A stretch of 64,000 nt of DNA from Streptomyces sp. NBC_01471 (lineage in GTDB: Bacteria; Actinomycetota; Actinomycetes; Streptomycetales; Streptomycetaceae): positions 1,777,001-1,841,000 of the forward strand of contig NZ_CP109450.1 in NCBI RefSeq assembly GCF_041438865.1, read 5' to 3'. The position numbers and the translations under genes were made by a program. Below the pieces are notes generated by a model. That model was not told where the DNA came from, made no database searches, and was given only the letters and a program-made list of their open reading frames with translations. Shown one piece after another: positions 52,950-63,182 of this stretch (position 1 is its first letter; the number at the start of each line of letters is the position of its first letter).

Positions 52950-52968
52950 CCCCTGCCCCCGGCAGGGG
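52950..52968 (-). terminator. Short hairpin after glnD
   Basis: CCCCTGCC (52950-52957) pairs with GGCAGGGG (52961-52968) across a 3-base loop. It lies between glnD and ffh on the minus strand and may end the amtB-glnK-glnD transcript. Confidence 0.55.
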
Positions 52969-53020
52969 TCCGGAGCAGGGGACAGAACCCGGTACGGCGG
53001 CCGGGTGGATGCGCCCCCGT

Positions 53021-55486
53021 TCACCCCCGCAGCCCGGCCTCCAGCTCCCGGGCCAGCCCGGCCGCCGCCTCCGCCGGGAGCGGATCCCCGTCCTGCCCCG
53101 TCACGTAGAACGCGTCCACCGCGTTGGCCCCCAGCGTGGACACGTGCGCGCTGCGCACCCTCACCGCGGCCGTCTCCAGCGCCCGGCCGATCCGGTACAG
53201 CAGGCCCGGTGCGTCCTGGGCGCGGACCTCGATCACCGTGGCCAGCCTGGATCCCGTGGGGGCCACCCTGACCCGGGGCGGCGGCGCCTGGATACCGCGG
53301 CGGCGCGGGTAGGCCGCCTCCCGTTCGGCCAGCCTGGCACGGACGTCCAGTGAGCCGTCCAGCGCCCGTACGAGATCCGCGCGCAGCCTCGCGGCCTGCG
53401 GGAGCGATCCGTACTCGGCCGCCACCCGCCAGGTCAGCAGCAGCACGGCCGCCTGGCGGCCCAGTTCGGTGGGCAGCTCGACGGCGCGCAGATCGGCCGC
53501 GCGTACGGTCAGCCGGTGCAGCGCCAGGACGCCGGCGACCGCGGGCAGGACGCCGGGCCGGTCGGGGAGCGCGATCAGGAGTTCCACACCCACCGGCTGC
53601 GGGGCGCCGTCCTCCTGCGGTTCCTCGGTCCTGGCATGCAGGGACAGGACCGGGCCGCCGGTGCGCAGCGCCTCGATGGCCAGCCGCTCGTGCTCGGCGC
53701 CCGGCGCGCCCGCCTCCGGTTCTTCGGGCGCCTCGCCCGCGAGCACCGCACCGACCCGTGCGACCAGGTCGTCCACGAGCGACGCCCGCCAGGACGACCA
53801 GGCCGCGGGCCCGGTGGCCAGCGCGTCGGCCTCGGTCAGCGCGTGCAGCAGCTCCAGCGTGGCGGCGGACTTCACCGACCCGGCGACCGAACGCACGGTC
53901 GCCGGGTCGTCCAGGTCGCGCCGGGTGGCCGTCTCGACGAGCAGCAGATGGTGGCGTACGAGCGCGGCGAGCACCTCGGCGTCCGCGGGGTCGAAGCCGA
54001 TCCGGGTGGCCACGTCCCGGGCGATCACCTCGCCCGCCACCGAGTGGTCGCCGGGCCAGCCCTTGCCGATGTCGTGCAGCAGGGCCGCGACGAGCAGCAG
54101 GTCGGGCCTGCCCACCCGGCGGGTCAGCGAGGACGCCCGCACGGCGGTCTCGACCAGATGACGGTCGACGGTCCAGGTGTGTACGGCGTTCCGCTGCGGC
54201 CTGCACCGCACCCGCTCCCAGTCCGGCAGCAGCCCGCTGATCAGCCCCTCCGCCTCCAGCGCCTCCCAGACCGGCACCGTGGACTCCCCCGCGCCGAGCA
54301 GCGTGACCAGTTGTTCGCGCGCCTCGGCGGGCCAGGGCACCGGGAGCGGGCGTGCGCCGCCCGCGAGCCGGCGCACGGCGTGCAGGGAGATCGGCAGCCC
54401 GGCCTGGGCCGCCGCGGCAGCGGCCCGCAGCGGGAGTACGGGGTCCCGCTCGGGCCGGGCGGTGCGGGCCAGCACCACCTCGCCCTCCAGCTCCACCACA
54501 CCTTCCGCGAGCGGGGTCCGCTCGGCAGCGGCCGTCCTGGCGCCGCCACCGCCGAGGAGGGCGCGCAACCGGGGGCGCGCGGAGCGCGAGCGCAGCACCC
54601 GGTTGACCTCGCGCCAGGTGACGTCACCGGCGTACGAGATGGTGCGCGCGGCTTCGTACACCTCGCGCAGCAGCACGTCGGCGTCCAGCAGCCCGAGCTC
54701 GGCGGCGACCTGGTCCTGTTCCTGGAGGGCGAGCCGTTCGGTGGCGCGCCCGGTCACCAGGTGCAGCGCGTCCCGTGCGTCGAGGAGCCTCCTGCGGGCG
54801 CGGTCGAGTCCTTCGCGGGGGGCGTCGGCCAGCCAGGACGCGGCGACGGCCCGCAGCGCGGTGGCGTCCCGCAGCCCGCCTCTGGCCTCCTTGATGTCGG
54901 GTTCGAGGAGGAACTGCAGCTCGCCCTGACGCTCGGCGCGCTCCTGGCACAGCTCGTACAGCTCGGGCAGCCGCTTCGGCGCCTGGTTGCGCCAGTCGGC
55001 CAGTACGGCCGTCCGCAGCCCGGCGGTCAGCCCCAGGTCACCGGCGACGTGCCGGGCGTCGAGCAGCCCGAGCTGGACCTTGAGGTCGTCCGCCGCCGTT
55101 CTGCGCGCCTCGCCCGGTGTCCGTACGGAGTGGTCGAGGTCGAGCCCCAGGTCCCACACCGGGTACCAGACCCGGTCGGCGAGCGAGGCGATGGCGCCCG
55201 GGTCCGCCTTCCCGTCGTGCAGCAGGACCAGGTCCAGGTCGCTGCGCGGTGACAGTTCACCGCGCCCGTATCCCCCGACGGCCACCAGGGCCGCACCACG
55301 CACCCCCGCGGCCCCGGCGGCCGAGCTGAAGAGCGCGCTCATCCACGCGTCGGTCAGCCGGGCGAGGGCCGAACGGCGCGGCGGCCCGGGCTCCGCCTTC
55401 TCCTGGAGGAGGCGGAGCCGGGCCGCCGCGTAACCGCTGGGTCCGGGGTCGTCCGTCTGACCGGTCATCTCGTCGGCACTCGTCAC
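53021..55486 (-). CDS. glnD: PII nucleotidyltransferase GlnD
   Basis: This 821-aa bifunctional enzyme modifies and demodifies the PII protein. In Streptomyces it is known to adenylylate GlnK Tyr51 rather than uridylylate it. Order of domains: nucleotidyltransferase with GGYGRGELSPRSDLDLVLLH (near residue 72), helical GlnE-like linker, HD domain with LLVAALLHDIGKGWPGDHS (quoted in part: HDIGKGWPGDHS), and two C-terminal ACT domains (RPGVLPAVAGVLALH and APGLLYRIGRALE). It lies 24 bases after glnK in the amtB-glnK-glnD operon. Confidence 0.96.
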   Translation of the reverse strand: MTSADEMTGQTDDPGPSGYAAARLRLLQEKAEPGPPRRSALARLTDAWMSALFSSAAGAAGVRGAALVAVGGYGRGELSPRSDLDLVLLHDGKADPGAIASLADRVWYPVWDLGLDLDHSVRTPGEARRTAADDLKVQLGLLDARHVAGDLGLTAGLRTAVLADWRNQAPKRLPELYELCQERAERQGELQFLLEPDIKEARGGLRDATALRAVAASWLADAPREGLDRARRRLLDARDALHLVTGRATERLALQEQDQVAAELGLLDADVLLREVYEAARTISYAGDVTWREVNRVLRSRSARPRLRALLGGGGARTAAAERTPLAEGVVELEGEVVLARTARPERDPVLPLRAAAAAAQAGLPISLHAVRRLAGGARPLPVPWPAEAREQLVTLLGAGESTVPVWEALEAEGLISGLLPDWERVRCRPQRNAVHTWTVDRHLVETAVRASSLTRRVGRPDLLLVAALLHDIGKGWPGDHSVAGEVIARDVATRIGFDPADAEVLAALVRHHLLLVETATRRDLDDPATVRSVAGSVKSAATLELLHALTEADALATGPAAWSSWRASLVDDLVARVGAVLAGEAPEEPEAGAPGAEHERLAIEALRTGGPVLSLHARTEEPQEDGAPQPVGVELLIALPDRPGVLPAVAGVLALHRLTVRAADLRAVELPTELGRQAAVLLLTWRVAAEYGSLPQAARLRADLVRALDGSLDVRARLAEREAAYPRRRGIQAPPPRVRVAPTGSRLATVIEVRAQDAPGLLYRIGRALETAAVRVRSAHVSTLGANAVDAFYVTGQDGDPLPAEAAAGLARELEAGLRG

Positions 55487-55510
55487 CCGGCAGTTCCCGT
55501 CTCTCGTCGT

Positions 55511-57277
<1,767 letters not shown>

Positions 57278-57326
57278 TCATGCGTCAGAGACTGGCGCCG
57301 CGCCGTTTCCGCCGATGCCGTGTGAT

Positions 57327-57373
57327 GTTTCACCGCAGTGACGAAGAGGCGGTACGTGTTACGCCCGGGTGAA
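57327..57373 (-). promoter_or_regulatory. Two candidate GlnR boxes upstream of amtB
   Basis: On the minus strand GTCAC-n6-GAAAC lies at 57327-57342 and TTCAC-n6-GTAAC at 57358-57373. GlnR operators in Streptomyces are described as gTnAc-n6-GaAAc pairs. The two units are 31 bases apart, about three helical turns. GlnR control of amtB is established in S. coelicolor; the exact bases here are my reading. The remainder of the 57208-57562 gap holds no gene and only GC-rich hairpins near the nsdA end. Confidence 0.65.
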
Positions 57374-57562
57374 GTGCGGGACGGGCCCCGGGGCCCAGGA
57401 CCTGCCCCGCACAGGTGACCGGGCAGGTCGAAAACCGGCCACGACGGTCACCCTGTTGACCTGGCGCGGGGGAGCCGAGTCGGGCATCACGGGGTGACTG
57501 TCGTGGCCGGGGCCTTGGGGTGCCGCTGCCGCGGCAGTGCTGCTGCCGGCGGGGCCGCGGCC

Positions 57563-59068
57563 TCAGACCGCTTCGGCGGTCTCGGGCAGCTGCTCGGCGA
57601 GACGTTCGGTGAGGTCGATGACCGCGGGGACGTCGCCGAAGTTCCTGACCGCCGTGTCGACGGTCTTGCGGAGCCTGGTGTTGACGCGCTCGGAGCGGAC
57701 GCGTCCGGCGATGTGCAGGGCCTGGGCGGCGTAGGAGGTGGACTGCTCGGGTTCCCGCTTCAGCAGGTGGACGGTGGCCATCCCGACCAGGTTCAGCGCG
57801 TACGAACGCTGGTGCTCCTCGTCCTTCTCGAAGAGCGCGACCGCGTTGTCGAGGACCGGCTCCGCGAGCGAGGCGTAGGTGGGGCTGCGGCCTGCCACAT
57901 AGGCGAGATCGCGGAACGAGTGGCCGTTCTCGCCGTTCAGCTCGGCCTCGGAGAAGAAGCGGATCCAGTCGGGCTCCGGCTCGCCGTCGACGCCCGCGTC
58001 GGAGAAGGTGTCCTCGGCCATCCGCACGGCCCGTTTGCACTTGCTCGGCTGGCCCATGTTGGCGTAGGCGCGGGCCTCCATCGCATACAGCATCGCCTGG
58101 GTGCGGGGGGTGGCGCACTCGCGGCTGCCGTACTGGGCGAGATGGACGAGTTCCAGGGCGTCGTCGGGGCGGCCGAGATGGATCATCTGGCGGCTCATCG
58201 AGGACAGGATGTACGAGCCGAGCGGCTTGTCCCCGGCTTCCTTGGCCGCGTGCAGGGCGAGCACGAAGTACTTCTGGGCGGTGGGCTGGAGGCCGACGTC
58301 GTAACTCATCCACCCGGCCAGCTCGGCCAGTTCGGCAGCGCACCGGAACAGCCGCTTCGACGTGGCCCCCGGCTGCGGCTCCTGCAGCAGGTCGGTCACC
58401 TCGTGCAGCTGGCCGACGACCGCCTTGCGGCGCAGCCCGCCGCCGCACTGGGCGTCCCACTGACGGAACATCGCCGTGGTGGACTCCAGCAGTTCGAGCT
58501 CGGGCCCCGAGAGCCGGGAGGGGCGGCGGGCGTGGTCGGCGGGGAGCTCGACGGTGGGCTCGCCCCCGGGCGTGGGCACCAGCCAGCGCTGCATCGGCTC
58601 GATGAGCGACGGGCCCGCCGCCAGCGCGAGCGAGGCACCGAGGAAGCCGCGCCGGGCGAGCATCAGGTCGCTGCGGGAGAACTCGCTGAGCAGGGAGACC
58701 GTCTGCGGGCCCGCCCAGGGCATGTCGACACCCGAAACCGAGGGTGACTGGTGCGCCGCGCGCAGCCCCAGGTCCTCGATGGCGACCACGCTGCCGAAGC
58801 GTTCGGAGAACAGCTCCGAGAGGATGCGCGGAATGGGCTCACGCGGCTGCTCGCCGTCCAGCCAGCGCCGTACCCGCGAGGTGTCGGTGCTGATGTGGTG
58901 CGCGCCCATCTGCCGTGCCCTGCGGTTCACCTGGCGTGCCAGCTCGCCCTTCGACCAGCCGCTGCGCACGAACCACGAACCGAGCCGCTCGTTCGGGCGC
59001 TTGCCGGCACTCGTCTCGCCGTCGCCACTGCCGCCCACTGGAACGCCCCCATCCCGCTGAAGCCTCAT
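57563..59068 (-). CDS. nsdA: NsdA, TPR-type negative regulator of development and antibiotic production
   Basis: This 501-aa cytoplasmic protein has an N-terminal ~120-residue region resembling a helix-turn-helix (WSKGELARQVNRRARQMG, STDTSRVRRWLDGEQP) and a C-terminal array of helical tetratricopeptide repeats (for example QKYFVLALHAAKEAGD, DDALELVHLAQYG, SYALNLVGMATVHLL). The length, position beside amtB-glnK-glnD and features match NsdA, which in S. coelicolor represses sporulation and antibiotic synthesis. The start is ATG 59068 without a strong Shine-Dalgarno sequence. A hydrophobic stretch (RRGFLGASLALAAGPSL) near residue 155 resembles a Tat signal but lies internally, so export is unlikely. 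Confidence 0.88.
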   Translation of the reverse strand: MRLQRDGGVPVGGSGDGETSAGKRPNERLGSWFVRSGWSKGELARQVNRRARQMGAHHISTDTSRVRRWLDGEQPREPIPRILSELFSERFGSVVAIEDLGLRAAHQSPSVSGVDMPWAGPQTVSLLSEFSRSDLMLARRGFLGASLALAAGPSLIEPMQRWLVPTPGGEPTVELPADHARRPSRLSGPELELLESTTAMFRQWDAQCGGGLRRKAVVGQLHEVTDLLQEPQPGATSKRLFRCAAELAELAGWMSYDVGLQPTAQKYFVLALHAAKEAGDKPLGSYILSSMSRQMIHLGRPDDALELVHLAQYGSRECATPRTQAMLYAMEARAYANMGQPSKCKRAVRMAEDTFSDAGVDGEPEPDWIRFFSEAELNGENGHSFRDLAYVAGRSPTYASLAEPVLDNAVALFEKDEEHQRSYALNLVGMATVHLLKREPEQSTSYAAQALHIAGRVRSERVNTRLRKTVDTAVRNFGDVPAVIDLTERLAEQLPETAEAV

Positions 59069-59466
59069 TACGCCAACCCATATCAGAATGCCGCGAGTTG
59101 AGGTTCGCTGTCCGGCGCTTGCGCCCCTTCGAACAGAAAACCGGCTTGCCCCCGGCATACCCGTGAGTGCATCGACCCCGAGGGTTCATGCACCGAAAGT
59201 AATCCTACGATCACGCACCCGGCGAGGGCGATCCCGGAAACGCCACCATTCGCCACCCCTTCGAATGAACACCCCTGCCGCCAGGCGCGATTCACTTGAC
59301 ACTCGACGATCGGGAACGGGTGGGGCGATGCACGCCGGGGCGCGTGAACCGTTCCGCACCACCCCCAACGTCACCCCACGCCTCCCCGACCAGGGCGTTT
59401 GCGACACAGGGTGACGGAGAGGCTCCAGGTCGTAACCACCGGCGCGCACGACCCGTTGGAGGGGGC
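59069..59466. other. Divergent intergenic region nsdA / primase-like gene
   Basis: About 400 bases between nsdA (minus) and the plus-strand gene at 59467 contain no convincing gene. The stretch near 59190-59300 is less GC-rich than its surroundings (AAAGTAATCCTACGATC at 59198-59214), where promoters would be expected. No palindrome of note was found. Confidence 0.5.
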
Positions 59467-60123
59467 ATGGGCTTCACTATCGGCGGCATCCGGGACATCC
59501 GCTCCGGCACCCGGCGTCGCGGCCGCACATCGGAGTGCACGGCGGTGGCCGAGTTCACCGGACTCTGGGGCTGGGACGTGGTTCCCGGCGCACGTGCGGC
59601 GGCGGGCAACTGCTCCTGCGGAGAGGCCGGGTGCGCGTCCCCGGGCGCCCATCCCCTCGGGTTCGCGCCCGAGGTGCCGGCGGGGGCCACCCTCGGTGAA
59701 GCGGCGAGAGCCTGGTCCCTGACACCGGGCGCCGCCGTGCTGCTGCCGGTCGGCCGCTGCTTCGACATCATCGATGTCGCCGAGCCCGCGGGGCGCACGG
59801 CCCTGATCCGGATGGAGCGGATGGGGCTGCCACTGGGGCCGGTGAGCGCGACCCCGGACGGCCGGGCCCAGTTCTTCGTCGCCCCCGGCGCCGCACGCGA
59901 ACTCCCGGAGCTGCTCTACCGGATGGGCTGGGACGACGCGGACCTCGACCTGCACGGCCTGGGCCCCGGCGAACACATCACCGCACCGCCGTCGAACCAC
60001 GCCGGCCTGGGCCCGGCCCGCTGGCTGCGCCCCCCGTCGCTGGAGACGGCGAGCGGCCCGCCCCAGGCCCGGCTGCTGCTCGGCACCCTCGCGTACATCT
60101 GCCACCGCCACGTCCCCGCCTGA
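59467..60123 (+). CDS. Bifunctional DNA primase/polymerase-like N-terminal domain protein (hypothetical)
   Basis: This 218-aa protein resembles the N-terminal Prim-Pol fold found in actinomycetes: ECTAVAEFTGLWGWDVVPGA, then a Cys/His cluster CSCGEAGCASPGAHPLGF that commonly binds zinc in this family, and GEHITAPPSNHA near the C-terminus. No catalytic Asp dyad can be assigned with confidence, so it may be an inactive or regulatory relative. GGAGGGG lies just before the ATG. It is divergent from nsdA and convergent on ftsY. Orthologues sit between nsdA and ftsY in Streptomyces. Confidence 0.7.
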   Translation: MGFTIGGIRDIRSGTRRRGRTSECTAVAEFTGLWGWDVVPGARAAAGNCSCGEAGCASPGAHPLGFAPEVPAGATLGEAARAWSLTPGAAVLLPVGRCFDIIDVAEPAGRTALIRMERMGLPLGPVSATPDGRAQFFVAPGAARELPELLYRMGWDDADLDLHGLGPGEHITAPPSNHAGLGPARWLRPPSLETASGPPQARLLLGTLAYICHRHVPA

Positions 60124-60160
60124 CGCGCCTCCCGTGCCGGCCGGCGCCGGTGCGGGAGAG

Positions 60161-60207
60161 CGCGAAGGGCCCCGCCGCATCTGCACCGTGCGGCGGGGCC
60201 CTTCGCG
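60161..60207. terminator. Long bidirectional hairpin between the primase-like gene and ftsY
   Basis: A perfect 19-bp stem (60161-60179 with 60189-60207; core CGCGAAGGGCCCCGCC) has a 9-base loop. The plus-strand flank TTCTTCCTGCTTC is pyrimidine-rich. Confidence 0.85.
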
Positions 60208-60232
60208 TTCTTCCTGCTTCAGACGGCCCGGT

Positions 60233-61453
60233 TCACTCCCCGACCAGCGCGTCCACGAACGCCTCGGGCTCGAACGGGGCCAGGTCGTCGGCTCCCTCTC
60301 CCAGGCCGACCAGCTTGACCGGTACGCCCAGTTCACGCTGGACCGCGATCACGATGCCGCCCTTGGCGGTGCCGTCCAGCTTGGTCAGCACGATGCCGGT
60401 GATGTCCACCACCTCGGCGAACACCCGCGCCTGCACCAGGCCGTTCTGCCCGGTCGTCGCGTCCAGTACGAGCAGCACCTCGTCCAGCGGACCGTGCTTC
60501 TCCACGACCCGCTTGACCTTGCCGAGCTCGTCCATCAGGCCGGTCTTCGTGTGCAGCCGCCCGGCGGTGTCGATGAGGACGACATCGGCGCCCTCCTTGA
60601 TGCCTTCCTTCACCGCGTCGAAGGCGATCGACGCCGGGTCGCCGCCCTCGGGGCCGCGCACCGTGCGCGCGCCGACCCGGTCACCCCAGGTCTGGAGCTG
60701 GTCGGCGGCGGCGGCCCGGAAGGTGTCGGCCGCGCCGAGCACCACACTGCGGCCGTCGGCCACCAGGACCCGGGCGAGCTTGCCGGTGGTGGTGGTCTTG
60801 CCGGTGCCGTTGACCCCGACGACCATGACGACGCCCGGAGTCTCCAGGCCCCCCTCGGTCCTGACCGCACGGTCGAAGTCCGTACCGAGCAGATTCAGCA
60901 GTTCCTCGCGCAGCAGGGTGCGCAGATCCTGCGGTGTGCGGGTGCCGAGCACCCTGACGCGCTCCCGCAGGCGCTCGACCAGTTCCTGGGTCGGCGCGAC
61001 CCCGACGTCGGCCGTGAGCAGGGTGTCCTCGATCTCCTCCCAGGTCTCCTCGTCGAGGTTGTCGCGGGAGAGCAGGGTGAGCAGTCCCTTGCCGAGCGAG
61101 TTCTGCGAGCGGGCGAGCCGGGCGCGCAGCCGTACGAGACGGCCCTCGGTCGGTTCCGGGATCTCGATCCGCGGAGCGACGGGCTCCGCGACGACCGGGT
61201 CCTCGACGGCGGCGGGTGCGCCCGCGGCCTCGTCGGCGGGCGGGAGATCCACCTCCTCGATGGTGCGGCGCGACTCTTCGCGCGGTGGGGCAGCGTCCTC
61301 GCCGACCTGGGGTTCGGCGGGCGGCGCTGTGATGGTCGGCGCGCTAGGCGGTGCCGGGGGCAGCTGCTTCTTCTTGCGGCTGCTGACCACGAGCCCGCTG
61401 ATCGCGCCGACAGCGACCAGGGCGATGACTACAGCAAGGATCACGATTTCCAT
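60233..61453 (-). CDS. ftsY: Signal recognition particle receptor FtsY
   Basis: This 406-aa SRP receptor GTPase has an N-terminal membrane helix (IVILAVVIALVAVGAISGLVV), a ~90-residue acidic/Pro-rich A domain, and the NG domain with GVNGTGKTTTTGKLA, DTAGRLHTK, and TKLDGTAKGG. The single N-terminal helix is typical of actinobacterial FtsY; E. coli FtsY lacks one. The ATG at 61453 follows GGTGGG without ideal spacing; an upstream frame adds seven residues. It pairs functionally with Ffh at 51328-52872. The terminator at 60161-60207 closes it. Confidence 0.96.
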   Translation of the reverse strand: MEIVILAVVIALVAVGAISGLVVSSRKKKQLPPAPPSAPTITAPPAEPQVGEDAAPPREESRRTIEEVDLPPADEAAGAPAAVEDPVVAEPVAPRIEIPEPTEGRLVRLRARLARSQNSLGKGLLTLLSRDNLDEETWEEIEDTLLTADVGVAPTQELVERLRERVRVLGTRTPQDLRTLLREELLNLLGTDFDRAVRTEGGLETPGVVMVVGVNGTGKTTTTGKLARVLVADGRSVVLGAADTFRAAAADQLQTWGDRVGARTVRGPEGGDPASIAFDAVKEGIKEGADVVLIDTAGRLHTKTGLMDELGKVKRVVEKHGPLDEVLLVLDATTGQNGLVQARVFAEVVDITGIVLTKLDGTAKGGIVIAVQRELGVPVKLVGLGEGADDLAPFEPEAFVDALVGE

Positions 61454-61569
61454 AACCCACCCAGTATCAGTCACGGCTCAGTGATCGTTCACAGCCCGGC
61501 CGTACGTCGCTTCGTCGGATCACACAAGGGACTAAATCCTCTATTTGAAATTTTCGCGGCGCCCCTACC

Positions 61570-61600
61570 ATGATGTCGATATCTACGCGCGTCACATCAT
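61570..61600. promoter_or_regulatory. 7-bp inverted repeat upstream of the NCS1 permease
   Basis: ATGATGT (61570-61576) and ACATCAT (61594-61600) flank a 17-base spacer, 45 bases before the permease start. The preceding AT-rich stretch (61535-61556) probably carries promoters for the permease and ftsY. Regulator unknown. Confidence 0.35.
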
Positions 61601-61645
61601 CTCCTCCCCGTCCCCAACTCCCCTCACACGTGCACGGAGTACCCC

Positions 61646-63121
61646 ATGCCCCACGCCTCCGACGTCGAAGGCGCGGTGGAGACCCGCGGTCTCGAACCCG
61701 TCCCGGACAACGAACGCAAAGGCCGTGTCCGCGACCTGATCCCGACCTGGGTTGCCGCCAATATCAGTGTGCTGCTGCTCGCGATGGGCGCGAGCCTGGT
61801 CGTCGCCGACAAGCTGAACTTCTGGCAGGCGCTGATCGCGGCCTTCGTGGCCCCGGTCATCAGCTACGGACTGGTCGGCTTCATCAGCATCGCGGGCAAG
61901 CGCGGCGGCGCCCCCGGTATGGCCCTGTCCCGTTCGGTCTTCGGCCAGCGCGGCAATCTGCTGCCCGGCTCGCTGATCTGGATCGCCCGCTGGGGCTGGG
62001 AGACGATCAACGCGGTGACCGGTGCGTACGCGCTCCTCACCGTGCTCGACATCTGCTTCGGCATCCACAGCAGCACCCCGCTGATCATCGTGACCCTGCT
62101 GCTGTTCGTCGCCGCCACCTTCCTGATCTCGGGTCTCGGCATCAACGCCCTGCATGTGTGCAACAAGTGGTCCACGTACCTCTTCGGGATCTTCTCCGTC
62201 CTGGTGCTGGTCTACCTGATCGCCGACACCGACTGGTCCGCCGTCTTCGCCAAGCCGGCCGGCACCACCGCCTCCCTGGTCGCGGGCATAGGACTGATCG
62301 CCGCCGGTGGCCTCAGCTGGGTCCCGACCGGTCCGGACTTCGCGCGGTACCTGCCGCGCCGCTCCTCCGGCGGGGGCATGATCGGCGCTTCCATCGGCGG
62401 CGCGGGCATCGTCGTCCTGCCGATGGTGCTGATGGGCGCCGTGATGGCGGTCTCCACCCCGGACCTCGCGAACGCCTCCGACCCGGTCTCCTTCCTCGGC
62501 AAGGTCCTGCCGATGTGGATCGCGGTGCCGTACCTGCTGATCGCCGTGGTCGGCATGGTTCTGATCAACGCGATGTCGATGTACTCGGCCGGCTTCACCG
62601 CGCTGACGCTCGGCATCAAGGTGCCGCGCGCCTGGGCGGTCTCCGTGAACGCCGCGATCAGCGTGGTGCTCGGGCTGATCCTGATGCTGGCGGCGACGAG
62701 CTTCCTCGGCTCCTTCGTCGCGTTCCTCTCCCTGCTCGCGGTGGCCTTCTCCGCCTGGATCGGGGTCTTCGGCGCGGACATGCTGCTCGGGCGCACCTAC
62801 GACCCGGTGGCGCTGATGGACACCACCCGGACCAGCGCCTACTGGTACCGGGGCGGCTTCAGCCCCGCCGCCGTCATCGCCTGGCTCGTCGCGCTGGTCA
62901 CCGGGATGCTGTTCACCACCGCGGGCACAGCGGGCTCCGCCTGGTTCACCGGACCGTTCGCGGACAGCTGGCTCGGCCGCAACGGCCTCGGCTGGGTCGT
63001 CACCATCCTGGTCTCGGGCGTGCTCTACGCCGTGCTCCCGAAGCCCGGGCCGAAGGGACGGCCCGGCGCCGCGGGCCAGGGTCCCGACGCCGACCGTGAG
63101 CCCGCGACCCTACCTATCTGA
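61646..63121 (+). CDS. NCS1 family cytosine/purine permease (CodB-like)
   Basis: This 491-aa transporter has about twelve membrane segments. NCS1 markers: DLIPTWVAANISVLLL in TM1, SIAGKRGGAPGMALSRSVFGQRGN (quoted in pieces: GGAPGMALSR, FGQRGN), and PTGPDFARYLPRRSSG in the central cytoplasmic loop. It would import cytosine, purine or related nucleobases. GGAG lies seven bases before the ATG. It is divergent from ftsY and not linked to a deaminase here, so substrate is open. A paralogue at 21414-22871 shares only the fold-level motifs. Confidence 0.87.
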   Translation: MPHASDVEGAVETRGLEPVPDNERKGRVRDLIPTWVAANISVLLLAMGASLVVADKLNFWQALIAAFVAPVISYGLVGFISIAGKRGGAPGMALSRSVFGQRGNLLPGSLIWIARWGWETINAVTGAYALLTVLDICFGIHSSTPLIIVTLLLFVAATFLISGLGINALHVCNKWSTYLFGIFSVLVLVYLIADTDWSAVFAKPAGTTASLVAGIGLIAAGGLSWVPTGPDFARYLPRRSSGGGMIGASIGGAGIVVLPMVLMGAVMAVSTPDLANASDPVSFLGKVLPMWIAVPYLLIAVVGMVLINAMSMYSAGFTALTLGIKVPRAWAVSVNAAISVVLGLILMLAATSFLGSFVAFLSLLAVAFSAWIGVFGADMLLGRTYDPVALMDTTRTSAYWYRGGFSPAAVIAWLVALVTGMLFTTAGTAGSAWFTGPFADSWLGRNGLGWVVTILVSGVLYAVLPKPGPKGRPGAAGQGPDADREPATLPI

Positions 63122-63137
63122 CGCGACGTCAGCTACC

Positions 63138-63174
63138 GTCCCCCTTCGCCAGCTCCCACCCGGCGAAGGGGGAC
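63138..63174 (+). terminator. 13-bp hairpin after the permease that also contains the next gene's Shine-Dalgarno
   Basis: GTCCCCCTTCGCC (63138-63150) pairs perfectly with GGCGAAGGGGGAC (63162-63174), loop 11. The GGGGGA of the right arm is the only ribosome binding site for the ATG at 63183. Confidence 0.65.
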
Positions 63175-63182
63175 TTCCCGTC

